From JAXGPP01 sp964436865 (GTDB taxonomy: Bacteria > Planctomycetota > Planctomycetia > Pirellulales > Thermoguttaceae): a DNA stretch of 14,166 bases. This document shows, in pieces, positions 6,160 through 12,405 of this stretch (its first letter is position 1; every line of letters starts with the position of its first letter). Made by a program: the position numbers and the translations under genes. Below the pieces are notes generated by a model. It did no database searches. It was given only the letters and a program-made list of their open reading frames with translations, and was not told where the DNA came from. The stretch spans positions 1 to 14,166 of the forward strand of contig CAYTFK010000180.1 in NCBI GenBank assembly GCA_964436865.1, written 5' to 3'.

Positions 6160-8442
6160 TTATTCGACCTCAACGAACAGCCCTTCGCCCGATGGTAGCG
6201 TGAGGTGATAGAATCCGTCGGCGTCGGGGGTCAGCACGGTGCGCTCTCCGCGAGGCCAGGCGACGACTGTGGAACCGTGGATCTTCAGCCGGGCGTAGAC
6301 CGTCTTGACCGCTTCGAGCTCGCTCATGTTGACGATCGTGAACGCAGTTTTGGGACTGTCTTCTTTCGCAAAGCAGCCGACCAGCAGCGGATCGTCGCAC
6401 TCGATCTGCTCGATCGTCGGGAAGGCGCGAACCGGGTTGCTGAATTTCAGGTACGGCGTGTCGTCGGTGCAGCGATGGGCGAGCGCTCCGATGTTCTTGT
6501 AGCTGACGAATGCATCGGAGACTCTGCGGATTTCCTTGAACACCGTCGCCGCGTCGTACCAGGCATTGGTTCGCTGCCCGTCGACAGTGATCAGCGATGG
6601 AAATTCCGGTTCGTATCCCGCGTAGGTCCAGCAAAGCAGGCCCTTGCAACCGAACGACAGCATGCAGTACGACTGCCAGCGGAACTCCGCTTCGGTCGGC
6701 GTCCGCTTGCTCGGGACCCAGGCGAATGTCTGGATACAGCACCAGAAGTCCTTGCGGTGCTGCCGGGCCGACGCCGCGATGATATTGATCGATTCGCAGT
6801 AGTCCTTGTAGGTAGCCCGCTTGCCCGTGGCCCAGTTGAGCGGGTAGATGTCGGTGCAGATGTAGGGCGGGTCGAACTTCTCGCAGAACGCGTCGCAGTA
6901 CTTCTTGAACAGCTCGGGATCGGGATCGTAGTATTCGATCGCGGCGGCGGAGGCCCCGTACTTCAACTGCGCGGCGTTGGCGTACATGGGAAGCAGATTG
7001 ATGTACGGCAGCTTGCCCTGCGTTTCCTTGTAGTACGCGTTGCAGATCTCGGCCAGCTCGTCGTACTGATCCGTCCCCGGTTCATCGGTCACGTAGGTTC
7101 CGGCGAAGCACGGATGGTCGAAGTATTCGGCGGTCGCGACGGCGGGGTTCCTGTAGGCGCCGTCGCCGAGGATCAGCTCGACGCCGTACCGGTCGCAGTC
7201 TCTGAGCAGCATCCGCCGGTGGTCGGAGCTGGCCAGCGCCCCGTGGGCGATGATCCAGTCGAAACCACCCGAGCTGTACGTTTCGATGAAGTCTTCTCCG
7301 ATGGCCCCAGGGCGCGGGTTGACCCACGCTCCGATCCGTATCCGATCACGGGTAAAGTACTCGCTTGTGTAGGGTGATTCGATGACGGTTCCCAATGCCG
7401 TTTGAATGGCCACTCTGAGCGCCGCGGCGGCTTCAGCACGGGTAGCGGGCCTGGTGTCGGCCTTCAGCTCGATGCCGTACTCGCCGAGAGATTTCACCGC
7501 ATCGTTCCAGTCGCGGTCCGGCAGCGAATCGTTGGGGCGGAACTTTCCGTCCTTTTCGTGCATCAACTGCCGCGCCACCACGAATCGAATCGCCCGTTGG
7601 ACTTCCGCCGCCAGGCCGGCGATGTCGTCCAGGCGAGCTTCGGCATTGACCAGGCGGTACGCACCCGGTTTTCTGGCGACGAAGTGGGTGAAGCCGCGAC
7701 TGTTTGTCTCGCAGACTGAAACGACGGACTCGCCGCCGCTTTCACCCTTTGGACTGAAGCGGACAACGGTCATCTCGGAGGGACGGTCGATCGTCTTCGA
7801 TCGGAGCATGAAGTCGGCCCGGTCAAACCCATCGTAGAGAGAGCCGCCGGGCACCAGAACGTGCTCGAGCGGCGCGACGAATTGCGTCGGCTCCGAATAG
7901 TCGGGGGCGTCGACCGCGGCGTCGAGGAAGCGTTGGGCTTCGGCCTCCGACGGAAAGAACCCGAGGCGGGAGATCTGATAGACGGAATCCGTGTCGCTCG
8001 GGTTGGTCGGGTCGAACCGGAATGAAGTGATCGTGCCGTTCCAGTTCTTATGGCCGAATGTGCGCATGTCGACAATCGCATTCCGCCAGGTATTGTCGCC
8101 GACAACGGGAAACGGGGAGTACGTTTTGTCGGAAAGCGATGTCACCGTATCGGTCGTGAAGAACAGGCCGGCCTGCGAGATCTTCGTCTTGTACTTGTAG
8201 CGCACGGCGAAGAACGGCCGCTCATCGGCGGGGAAAGCATCTTCCGCGTCCATCGGGACGGTCAGGGTGAGGTCGGTTCCGGTCGGAATTAGCTTCGTCA
8301 GCCCGACCTCGCAATAGAGCTGCCCTTGTCCGGGCGAAATCAGCTTTGCGTCCGGCCCATTGTTGAAGACCCAGGCCGGTTCACGCGCGAACAGGGAGCC
8401 GGCAGACAGAATCAGCGACAGAAACAGGAGGGAAGTTCTCAT
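6160..8442 (-). CDS. Secreted glycoside-hydrolase-like TIM-barrel protein with SLH-like segment
   Basis: The protein has 760 residues. I start it at the ATG at 8442 because it opens directly with a signal peptide (MRTSLLFLSLILSAGSLFA); an upstream in-frame TTG at 8544 would bury the signal. Residues about 20-190 look like a beta-sandwich binding domain. Residues about 300-350 resemble one S-layer-homology motif (DWNDAVKSLGEYGIEL, then TRAEAAAALRVA from about 334). From about 365 to 660 the alternating hydrophobic strands and helices suggest a (beta/alpha)8 barrel (IRIGAWVNPRPG, FDWIIAHG, GVELILGDG). TYVTDEPG with Glu454 is a candidate catalytic acid, and LLCWTYAGYEPEFP is a later strand. A small C-terminal beta domain ends in DGFYHLTLPSGEGLFVEVE. 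The glycosidase family cannot be assigned. It is the most 3' gene of the minus-strand set and probably acts on a glycan outside the cell or in the periplasm. Confidence 0.7.
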   Translation of the reverse strand: MRTSLLFLSLILSAGSLFAREPAWVFNNGPDAKLISPGQGQLYCEVGLTKLIPTGTDLTLTVPMDAEDAFPADERPFFAVRYKYKTKISQAGLFFTTDTVTSLSDKTYSPFPVVGDNTWRNAIVDMRTFGHKNWNGTITSFRFDPTNPSDTDSVYQISRLGFFPSEAEAQRFLDAAVDAPDYSEPTQFVAPLEHVLVPGGSLYDGFDRADFMLRSKTIDRPSEMTVVRFSPKGESGGESVVSVCETNSRGFTHFVARKPGAYRLVNAEARLDDIAGLAAEVQRAIRFVVARQLMHEKDGKFRPNDSLPDRDWNDAVKSLGEYGIELKADTRPATRAEAAAALRVAIQTALGTVIESPYTSEYFTRDRIRIGAWVNPRPGAIGEDFIETYSSGGFDWIIAHGALASSDHRRMLLRDCDRYGVELILGDGAYRNPAVATAEYFDHPCFAGTYVTDEPGTDQYDELAEICNAYYKETQGKLPYINLLPMYANAAQLKYGASAAAIEYYDPDPELFKKYCDAFCEKFDPPYICTDIYPLNWATGKRATYKDYCESINIIAASARQHRKDFWCCIQTFAWVPSKRTPTEAEFRWQSYCMLSFGCKGLLCWTYAGYEPEFPSLITVDGQRTNAWYDAATVFKEIRRVSDAFVSYKNIGALAHRCTDDTPYLKFSNPVRAFPTIEQIECDDPLLVGCFAKEDSPKTAFTIVNMSELEAVKTVYARLKIHGSTVVAWPRGERTVLTPDADGFYHLTLPSGEGLFVEVE

Positions 8443-8492
8443 GGCAGGGAGGCAGAACTGAGGTTTTTTTGGGGGGCGAGTGGCTGCTGGCA

Positions 8493-8513
8493 GGGTGCGC
8501 GCTCGCGCTACCC
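8493..8513. repeat. Hairpin in the leader of the glycosidase-like gene
   Basis: GGGTGCGC and GCGC-T-ACCC can pair as an 8-bp GC-rich stem with one bulged T and a 4-base loop. It lies about 50 bases upstream of the ATG at 8442, so if transcribed on the minus strand it would sit in the mRNA leader. No T-tract follows on the minus strand, so it does not look like a standard terminator. Confidence 0.35.
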
Positions 8514-8515
8514 GC

Positions 8516-8544
8516 ATGGTTTTCCAGATGACTGGCAATGTCAA
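8516..8544 (-). promoter_or_regulatory. Possible promoter for the glycosidase-like gene
   Basis: On the minus strand a perfect TTGACA (8544-8539) is followed after 17 bases by AACCAT (8521-8516), which matches only three of six -10 consensus positions. The position is plausible for a separate promoter in the 153-bp gap before the gene, but the weak -10 keeps this tentative. Confidence 0.2.
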
Positions 8545-8559
8545 GCCCTTTTCGCGGCT

Positions 8560-8591
8560 CGGGCCACCGCGCCGCCGGCTTCTGCGGCCCG
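8560..8591. repeat. Inverted repeat just downstream of the Tat unknown gene
   Basis: CGGGCC (8560-8565) and GGCCCG (8586-8591) are perfect inverted copies around a 20-base GC-rich spacer, starting 5 bases beyond the stop of the 8596-9525 gene. It could form a 3' hairpin, but there is no following T-tract on the minus strand, so terminator function is uncertain. Confidence 0.3.
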
Positions 8592-8595
8592 GGCG

Positions 8596-9525
8596 TTAGA
8601 CGGCGGTGCGGCGCTGGTGGCCATGCCGGGCGATCCAGTCGCGGGCGTAGTCCACCGCCGCGAGGCCTTTGTTGCACAGCGGCGTGCAGTGGAAGATCAG
8701 TCCTTCGATCTGCCCCTGCTTGTAGAGCTGCAAGACGTAATCGAGCTGCTGGACCATGAAATCCTTGCCCAGTTCCTTCCGGCCGCCGAAGTCCCACATG
8801 TAGATTCCCAGGAGTGTCGGCTTGTCGGGAACCAGGGAACGATACTTCTGGAAGTTGGCTTCGATCTTCTGGATATCCTTGCCGTCCCAGATCCAGAGCG
8901 AGACGACGTCGACGTACTTCATCACGGGCTTGATGGCGGGACACAACTGCGCAGTGTAGAGAACAATCGCCAGCTCCAGACGACGCTTGTAGGCGACCGT
9001 CTCCTGATAAAGCTCGCTCATTTCGTCGATCGAAAGCGAGGCGGGCGCCGCCTGGGTCTCGGAGTTCCTGTCAAACCCGGGCTGGTTGCCAATATGGAAG
9101 AAGTCGTCGAGATAGTAACCGGTGAGATTGGGCATCGTGTCGCGGAGGCCGAAGACGTAGTCCTTCAGGGCCCGGTACGACTCGTTGGACCCGCCCGACA
9201 GATTCCAGGCAATTCGCTTCACATCGTGGAATTGTTTGCGGTACTCTTCGCCGGGCGTTCCGCTGCGAATCACACAGACATTGGGAATCCCCATCGACTT
9301 GATGCCGTCCGCCATGCTGATCGGCGGACTGAGCGGGATGTTGTAGACGCCGTTAGGCCCGTCGTACACGCCGGAGTCGTGGCCCCACATCCAGAGATGG
9401 TCGCGGAGATTGTCCTCGTAGGAGGGGAAGGCAGTGTCTGCGCCGCTTGACAGCGTGGCCATCGACGACAGGGCACCCCAGCCGACCGTCGCCGACGCAG
9501 CCTTGAGGAAATCGCGTCGTTTCAT
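8596..9525 (-). CDS. Tat-exported protein of unrecognised family, TIM-barrel-like
   Basis: The protein has 309 residues. A canonical twin-arginine signal (KRRDFLKAAS, residues 2-11, then a hydrophobic run to about 29) predicts folded export. I do not recognise the family. The mature part alternates short hydrophobic strands with helices, as in a compact TIM barrel: HLWMWGHDSGVYDG near the start, PNVCVIRSG at 81-89, GYYLDD with Asp140 and Asp141, VVSLWIWDG with Asp214, LLGIYMWDFGG with Asp245, and GLIFHCTPLCNKG near the end. Acidic residues at strand ends, paired with Trp and Tyr, fit a carbohydrate-active enzyme; this is inference. AGAAGGA at 9534-9540 lies 8 bases before the ATG and supports the start. 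It lies 49 bp downstream of the Gfo/Idh/MocA gene on the same strand, so the two are probably co-transcribed. Confidence 0.75.
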   Translation of the reverse strand: MKRRDFLKAASATVGWGALSSMATLSSGADTAFPSYEDNLRDHLWMWGHDSGVYDGPNGVYNIPLSPPISMADGIKSMGIPNVCVIRSGTPGEEYRKQFHDVKRIAWNLSGGSNESYRALKDYVFGLRDTMPNLTGYYLDDFFHIGNQPGFDRNSETQAAPASLSIDEMSELYQETVAYKRRLELAIVLYTAQLCPAIKPVMKYVDVVSLWIWDGKDIQKIEANFQKYRSLVPDKPTLLGIYMWDFGGRKELGKDFMVQQLDYVLQLYKQGQIEGLIFHCTPLCNKGLAAVDYARDWIARHGHQRRTAV

Positions 9526-9574
9526 CGGTGTATTCCTTCTCGCGGGGGTAATTGCCGTGCCGGCGATTCGGGCT

Positions 9575-10642
9575 CTACTTGAGCACCTCCGCCACGGTCA
9601 CTTCGCGATTCTCGGCCAGCGACCGCTTGCCGGCCTCGAGCACGGCGATCACTTCCACCTCCTCCTCGATCGGCACCGACTGCTTGCCGGTGCGCACCAG
9701 CTCGATGAACTTGTCGAGCAGGTACCAGTACAGGTCGGCCAGGTCGGGCGTCAGGCTGCGCCAGCCCTTGGTGCCGTAGAGATTGATCTGGTAGCCGGCG
9801 CGCATCCATTCCTTCTCGCCAACCATCAGCAGCAGGTCGCGGCCGTTGTCGAATCGCACACGGACGATGTTGCGGCCGGGCTGGCCGACATTGAGGCACG
9901 ATACGGCGCCGCGGCCCAGGACCGCGTAGGCCATTTCCAGGGCGTGAATGCCGTAATACACCAGTTCGTTGCCGCAGATCGTCGTGGCCATGTGGATGTC
10001 GCCGAGCGACGCGACTTCCTTGGCCAGGGCGACGACGTCGGGCACGAACCGCAACGAACTGGCCGACATGAAGGGCGTGCCCGTCTGACGGGCCAGATCG
10101 GCAACTTCCCTGGCCTGCCGGGCCGTCATGGCCAGCGGCTTGTCGCAGTAGGTCGGAACGCCTTTGCGGAGCGGGGTGAGCGCGTATTTCCACTGCTCGC
10201 CGGAGCCGTCGTCGACAATCAACACTGCGTCGACGCCCTCGGCGCACTCATCGGCACTGTCGCACACCTTGGGAATGCCGCACACTTCGGCGAGCCGCTC
10301 GGCCGCCGTCTTGACGGGATCCCAGACCGAGACCACTTGAACGCCCTCAAGGCGCTTCTGGGCCGCCACGAACGTCCCCTCGATCTGCTTGCGTTTGGCC
10401 TCGTCGTATCCATTGCAGGTGGTGGCAAAGGCCGTGCCATGGAAGGAACCGGGCGTGCGGGGCGCTCCCATGTAGCCGTACGTCGCCGCCGAGATCAGCC
10501 CGAGCCGGAGGTTCGCACTCGCGGCAGCGCCGCGGACGAGCGACGGCAGCCCCAGTGGCGAGACAATCGCACCGGCGGCGGCAGCCGAGGAAGTCTTGAG
10601 GAAAGACCGTCGCGAACTGCGGGTGGTGTCTTTCTGGTTCAT
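9575..10642 (-). CDS. Tat-exported Gfo/Idh/MocA-like oxidoreductase with altered Rossmann loop
   Basis: The protein has 355 residues. The start at 10642 (MNQKDTTRSSRRSFLK) is chosen because it has an AAAGGA ribosome site 5 bases upstream and gives a consensus Tat signal (SRRSFLK, residues 10-16); the frame is open further upstream into the neighbouring gene. Residues 45-50 (LRLGLI) begin a Rossmann fold, but the usual GxGxxG is replaced by SAATYGYMGAP, and about 60 residues separate it from the second strand ending VVSVWDP (Asp108), roughly double the usual distance. The catalytic-type motif is CDKP (167-169) instead of EKP. The protein is short for the family, with a reduced C-terminal domain. 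It may still bind NAD(P) in a variant way, or may have lost dehydrogenase activity. It heads the minus-strand set, 70 bp after the DUF1444-like stop. Confidence 0.8.
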   Translation of the reverse strand: MNQKDTTRSSRRSFLKTSSAAAAGAIVSPLGLPSLVRGAAASANLRLGLISAATYGYMGAPRTPGSFHGTAFATTCNGYDEAKRKQIEGTFVAAQKRLEGVQVVSVWDPVKTAAERLAEVCGIPKVCDSADECAEGVDAVLIVDDGSGEQWKYALTPLRKGVPTYCDKPLAMTARQAREVADLARQTGTPFMSASSLRFVPDVVALAKEVASLGDIHMATTICGNELVYYGIHALEMAYAVLGRGAVSCLNVGQPGRNIVRVRFDNGRDLLLMVGEKEWMRAGYQINLYGTKGWRSLTPDLADLYWYLLDKFIELVRTGKQSVPIEEEVEVIAVLEAGKRSLAENREVTVAEVLK

Positions 10643-10647
10643 GGCGA

Positions 10648-10653
10648 TCCTTT
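10648..10653 (-). promoter_or_regulatory. Shine-Dalgarno AAAGGA deciding the start at 10642
   Basis: On the minus strand AAAGGA is followed by 5 bases and the ATG at 10642, immediately before a Tat signal sequence. This rejects the longer frame that would begin at 10744 inside the preceding gene. Confidence 0.6.
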
Positions 10654-10712
10654 CGAAAGCGAATTGTCGTGCCATCGGCGAAGACTCTAAGAAGAAACGG
10701 TATTGTGGCAGG

Positions 10713-11921
10713 TCATGATTGCAACCGCGCCCATTGCTCCTCACTGGGAAAGTCGGCGACTCGCCACCGTTCGGGGTACATGTCGGTCGGCTCCATCAAC
10801 TCGCCGACAACCTCGACGGCGCGCTCCCAGTCGACGAGTATCGTTTCCCCTTCGAGGGTCGCGACGAAAGCCACTTTCTCGGTGCGCGGCAGCAGCGTGA
10901 GGACGTCTTTGGTCCAGACAGAGTACGAGACCATCTCTCCGTCTGCGCGGTCCTGCAGCGCCGAGAAGCTGGCGACGAAGATGTCCTCCCCTGCCTGCTC
11001 ATGGAGCTGGTTGAGGATATCGGCTTGTTGGGTGTAGTCGCCACCACGGTCTTCGATCCACAGCTTGTGGAAGGCTTTGTAGCAGGGATGATCGCGGCCC
11101 GGAAGCCAAGGCAGCCAATCATCTCCGTCGAGGCGGAGGGCCATGCCCGACATGGCGCGCGGTTCCTGGAGCATCTCTTCGGCGAACTGCGCCATGATGC
11201 GCAACCCGTCCTCGTCTTCGGTCCCGGTGAGCAGCAGCTTGTCGCGGCCGGGCACCATCGCCACCGGTTCGCCCTGGACTTCCAGTTGCCTGAGCGCATC
11301 GAGCAGGACCAGCCGCGAGGAACCGTAGGAGTCACCGCTGAGGATCGACCACAGGTGGTTGTGATTGTTGCCGCCCTGCAATCCGCCGAACGCGTACTGA
11401 AGTCCGGAGAGGTTGTGCTTTGCCGCTTCCATTGCCTCGTAGAACGTAACGCCCCACCGGTCGAGGTCCGTCTGAGAGATCCCCTGCATCGACTCCGGCC
11501 GATCGTAGACCATCCCGACGGCCAAGTGTTCGCCGACGATCTGATAGGGCATCGAAAGCTGCTTGCCGCCCTGAAGCAAGCCGCGGAGATTCGTGAGCTC
11601 GAAGTAGGAGCGCGGACGCACGATCGGCAGCAGATCCGGCTGGACGTCCTCGAAGCTCTCCGGCAGCTTCTGGTCGCGGACGAACCAGGTTCGCACGAAG
11701 CAGCGCAGGGCTCGCTCACGATCGGGCCCCTTGGCCCGCGTGTATTCTTCGTAGATATTGCCCATGAATGCAATCATGCCGTCATCGGGCTGCTTCAGGC
11801 TGAACTCCTCGCGATCATAGATGATCGGCCGCGTCTCGCCGGCCGCTTTGATACGGCGCATAGCCATCCTGGCGAAGCGGTCCCGATTCCAGGGTCCGAA
11901 CAGCTTTTCCAGCAGCCCCAT
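10713..11921 (-). CDS. DUF1444 (YtpQ)-like cytoplasmic protein with C-terminal extension
   Basis: The protein has 402 residues, with no signal peptide or membrane segment. The pattern fits the DUF1444/YtpQ family as I know it: a helical N-terminus (residues 1-90), LLPIVRPRSY at 97-106, GEHLAVGMVYDRPESM at 130-145, a helical DLDRWGVTFYEAMEAAKHNL segment at 152-171, GDSYGSSRLVLL at 196-207, and VAMVPGRDKLLLTG at 220-233. The family's function is unknown. Residues about 275-402 have no counterpart in the shorter Firmicutes proteins, which are about 270 residues long; this extension may be lineage-specific. The start is well supported: GGAGG (11930-11934 on the minus strand) lies 8 bases before the ATG. 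The downstream neighbour begins 70 bp away, but the content gives no functional link to it. Family assignment is from recalled motif pattern only. Confidence 0.7.
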   Translation of the reverse strand: MGLLEKLFGPWNRDRFARMAMRRIKAAGETRPIIYDREEFSLKQPDDGMIAFMGNIYEEYTRAKGPDRERALRCFVRTWFVRDQKLPESFEDVQPDLLPIVRPRSYFELTNLRGLLQGGKQLSMPYQIVGEHLAVGMVYDRPESMQGISQTDLDRWGVTFYEAMEAAKHNLSGLQYAFGGLQGGNNHNHLWSILSGDSYGSSRLVLLDALRQLEVQGEPVAMVPGRDKLLLTGTEDEDGLRIMAQFAEEMLQEPRAMSGMALRLDGDDWLPWLPGRDHPCYKAFHKLWIEDRGGDYTQQADILNQLHEQAGEDIFVASFSALQDRADGEMVSYSVWTKDVLTLLPRTEKVAFVATLEGETILVDWERAVEVVGELMEPTDMYPERWRVADFPSEEQWARLQS

Positions 11922-12090
11922 TGGTCTTGCCTCCAGCAGCAGGCGTGCAGAGAATTTGCAGCAGTACGTTTGGCAAGGCGTGCCGCCGCGGCGGAACCAT
12001 GGCGGGCCCCGGCGCGAGGCTCGACATGCTTGCGAATCACGCCTTTGGAAATCGCCTCGGGCAGGAGTGCATCTTAATCGGTGCGGATTC

Positions 12091-12125
12091 GCGCGTCACC
12101 ACGCGCCAGTCGGCGTTTCCGCCGA
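12091..12125. repeat. Tandem pair of perfect 6-bp hairpins
   Basis: GCGCGT-CACC-ACGCGC (12091-12106) and TCGGCG-TTTC-CGCCGA (12110-12125) are both perfect 6-bp stems with 4-base loops, separated by 3 bases. This arrangement resembles REP-type or remnant repeat elements more than a terminator, as no T-tract follows. Confidence 0.5.
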
Positions 12126-12132
12126 TGGGCCA

Positions 12133-12201
12133 GGGGCAGACTCCCGGCAGAAGGTCCCGGAGAACGCCCGGTACCGCGTTTTTCCGCGGGATCGGGGCAG
12201 A
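12133..12201. repeat. GGGGCAGA direct repeats around a T-loop hairpin
   Basis: GGGGCAGA occurs at 12133-12140 and 12194-12201, spaced 61 bp. Between them CCGCG-TTTTTC-CGCGG (12174-12189) forms a perfect 5-bp stem, next to the palindrome CGGTACCG. The repeated word and hairpin suggest a degraded or miniature repeated element. Confidence 0.35.
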
Positions 12202-12305
12202 TCCAGGTGGTGCAAAGGGCGGGCCGATTGCGCGGCCTTTGCCGTTCGTGCCGCGCGGACGCGGTCAGGACTCCGGCGTCCTATCAGCGACGGCGTTTCG
12301 CGTGG

Positions 12306-12311
12306 TAGAAT
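12306..12311 (+). promoter_or_regulatory. Possible -10 element TAGAAT before the DUF6398 gene
   Basis: TAGAAT matches the sigma-70-type -10 consensus at five of six positions and lies 94 bases before the ATG at 12406. The expected -35 position (ATCAGC at 12283-12288) is poor. The surrounding GGTAGAATG is repeated exactly upstream of the SUI1-like gene. Confidence 0.3.
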
Positions 12312-12390
12312 GACGGTCGAAACTGCCGGAGTTGAAGCGGCGAGTGTAGATGAATGGGACTGCGCCAAGGGGAAGATCATCTGGCGGCCA

Positions 12391-12395
12391 GAGGA
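12391..12395 (+). promoter_or_regulatory. Shine-Dalgarno GAGGA supporting the start at 12406
   Basis: GAGGA lies 10 bases before the ATG at 12406. An in-frame ATG at 12310 overlaps the possible -10 element, so it would lie upstream of transcription; 12406 is preferred. Confidence 0.45.
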
Positions 12396-12405
12396 ACAAA
12401 ACGCC

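Larger units (their letters stand above)
11922..12405. other. Divergent intergenic spacer rich in short hairpins
   Basis: This 484-bp stretch separates the divergent DUF1444-like and DUF6398 genes. I see no gene in it. A plus-strand frame is open through it into the DUF6398 gene, but its translation is Arg/Ser/Gly-rich and unlike a protein. It contains two adjacent perfect hairpins (12091-12125), a third (12174-12189), a fourth (12267-12282), the palindromes CGGTACCG (12169-12176) and CCGCGCGG (12251-12258), and GGGGCAGA twice (12133 and 12194). The right end has a possible promoter element. Confidence 0.6.

Noticed and set aside
6205..7377. Plus-strand open frame of 390 codons
   Set aside because: Antisense to the glycosidase-like gene, with Arg/Val/Asp-rich translation and no recognisable motif.
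8461..8476. T7-G6 tract as a terminator
   Set aside because: No stable hairpin immediately precedes the T-run on the plus strand, and no plus-strand gene ends nearby.
9434..10690. Plus-strand open frame of 418 codons
   Set aside because: Antisense to the Tat Gfo/Idh/MocA-like gene and to the start of the Tat unknown gene; composition is typical of a GC-rich shadow frame.
10719..12077. Plus-strand open frame of 452 codons
   Set aside because: Antisense to the DUF1444-like gene, which has a strong ribosome site and family motifs; the plus-strand translation shows no domain pattern.
11821..12405. N-terminal extension of the DUF6398 protein by up to 195 residues
   Set aside because: It would overlap the divergent neighbour and run through the hairpin-rich spacer; the translation is low-quality, and a ribosome site supports 12406.
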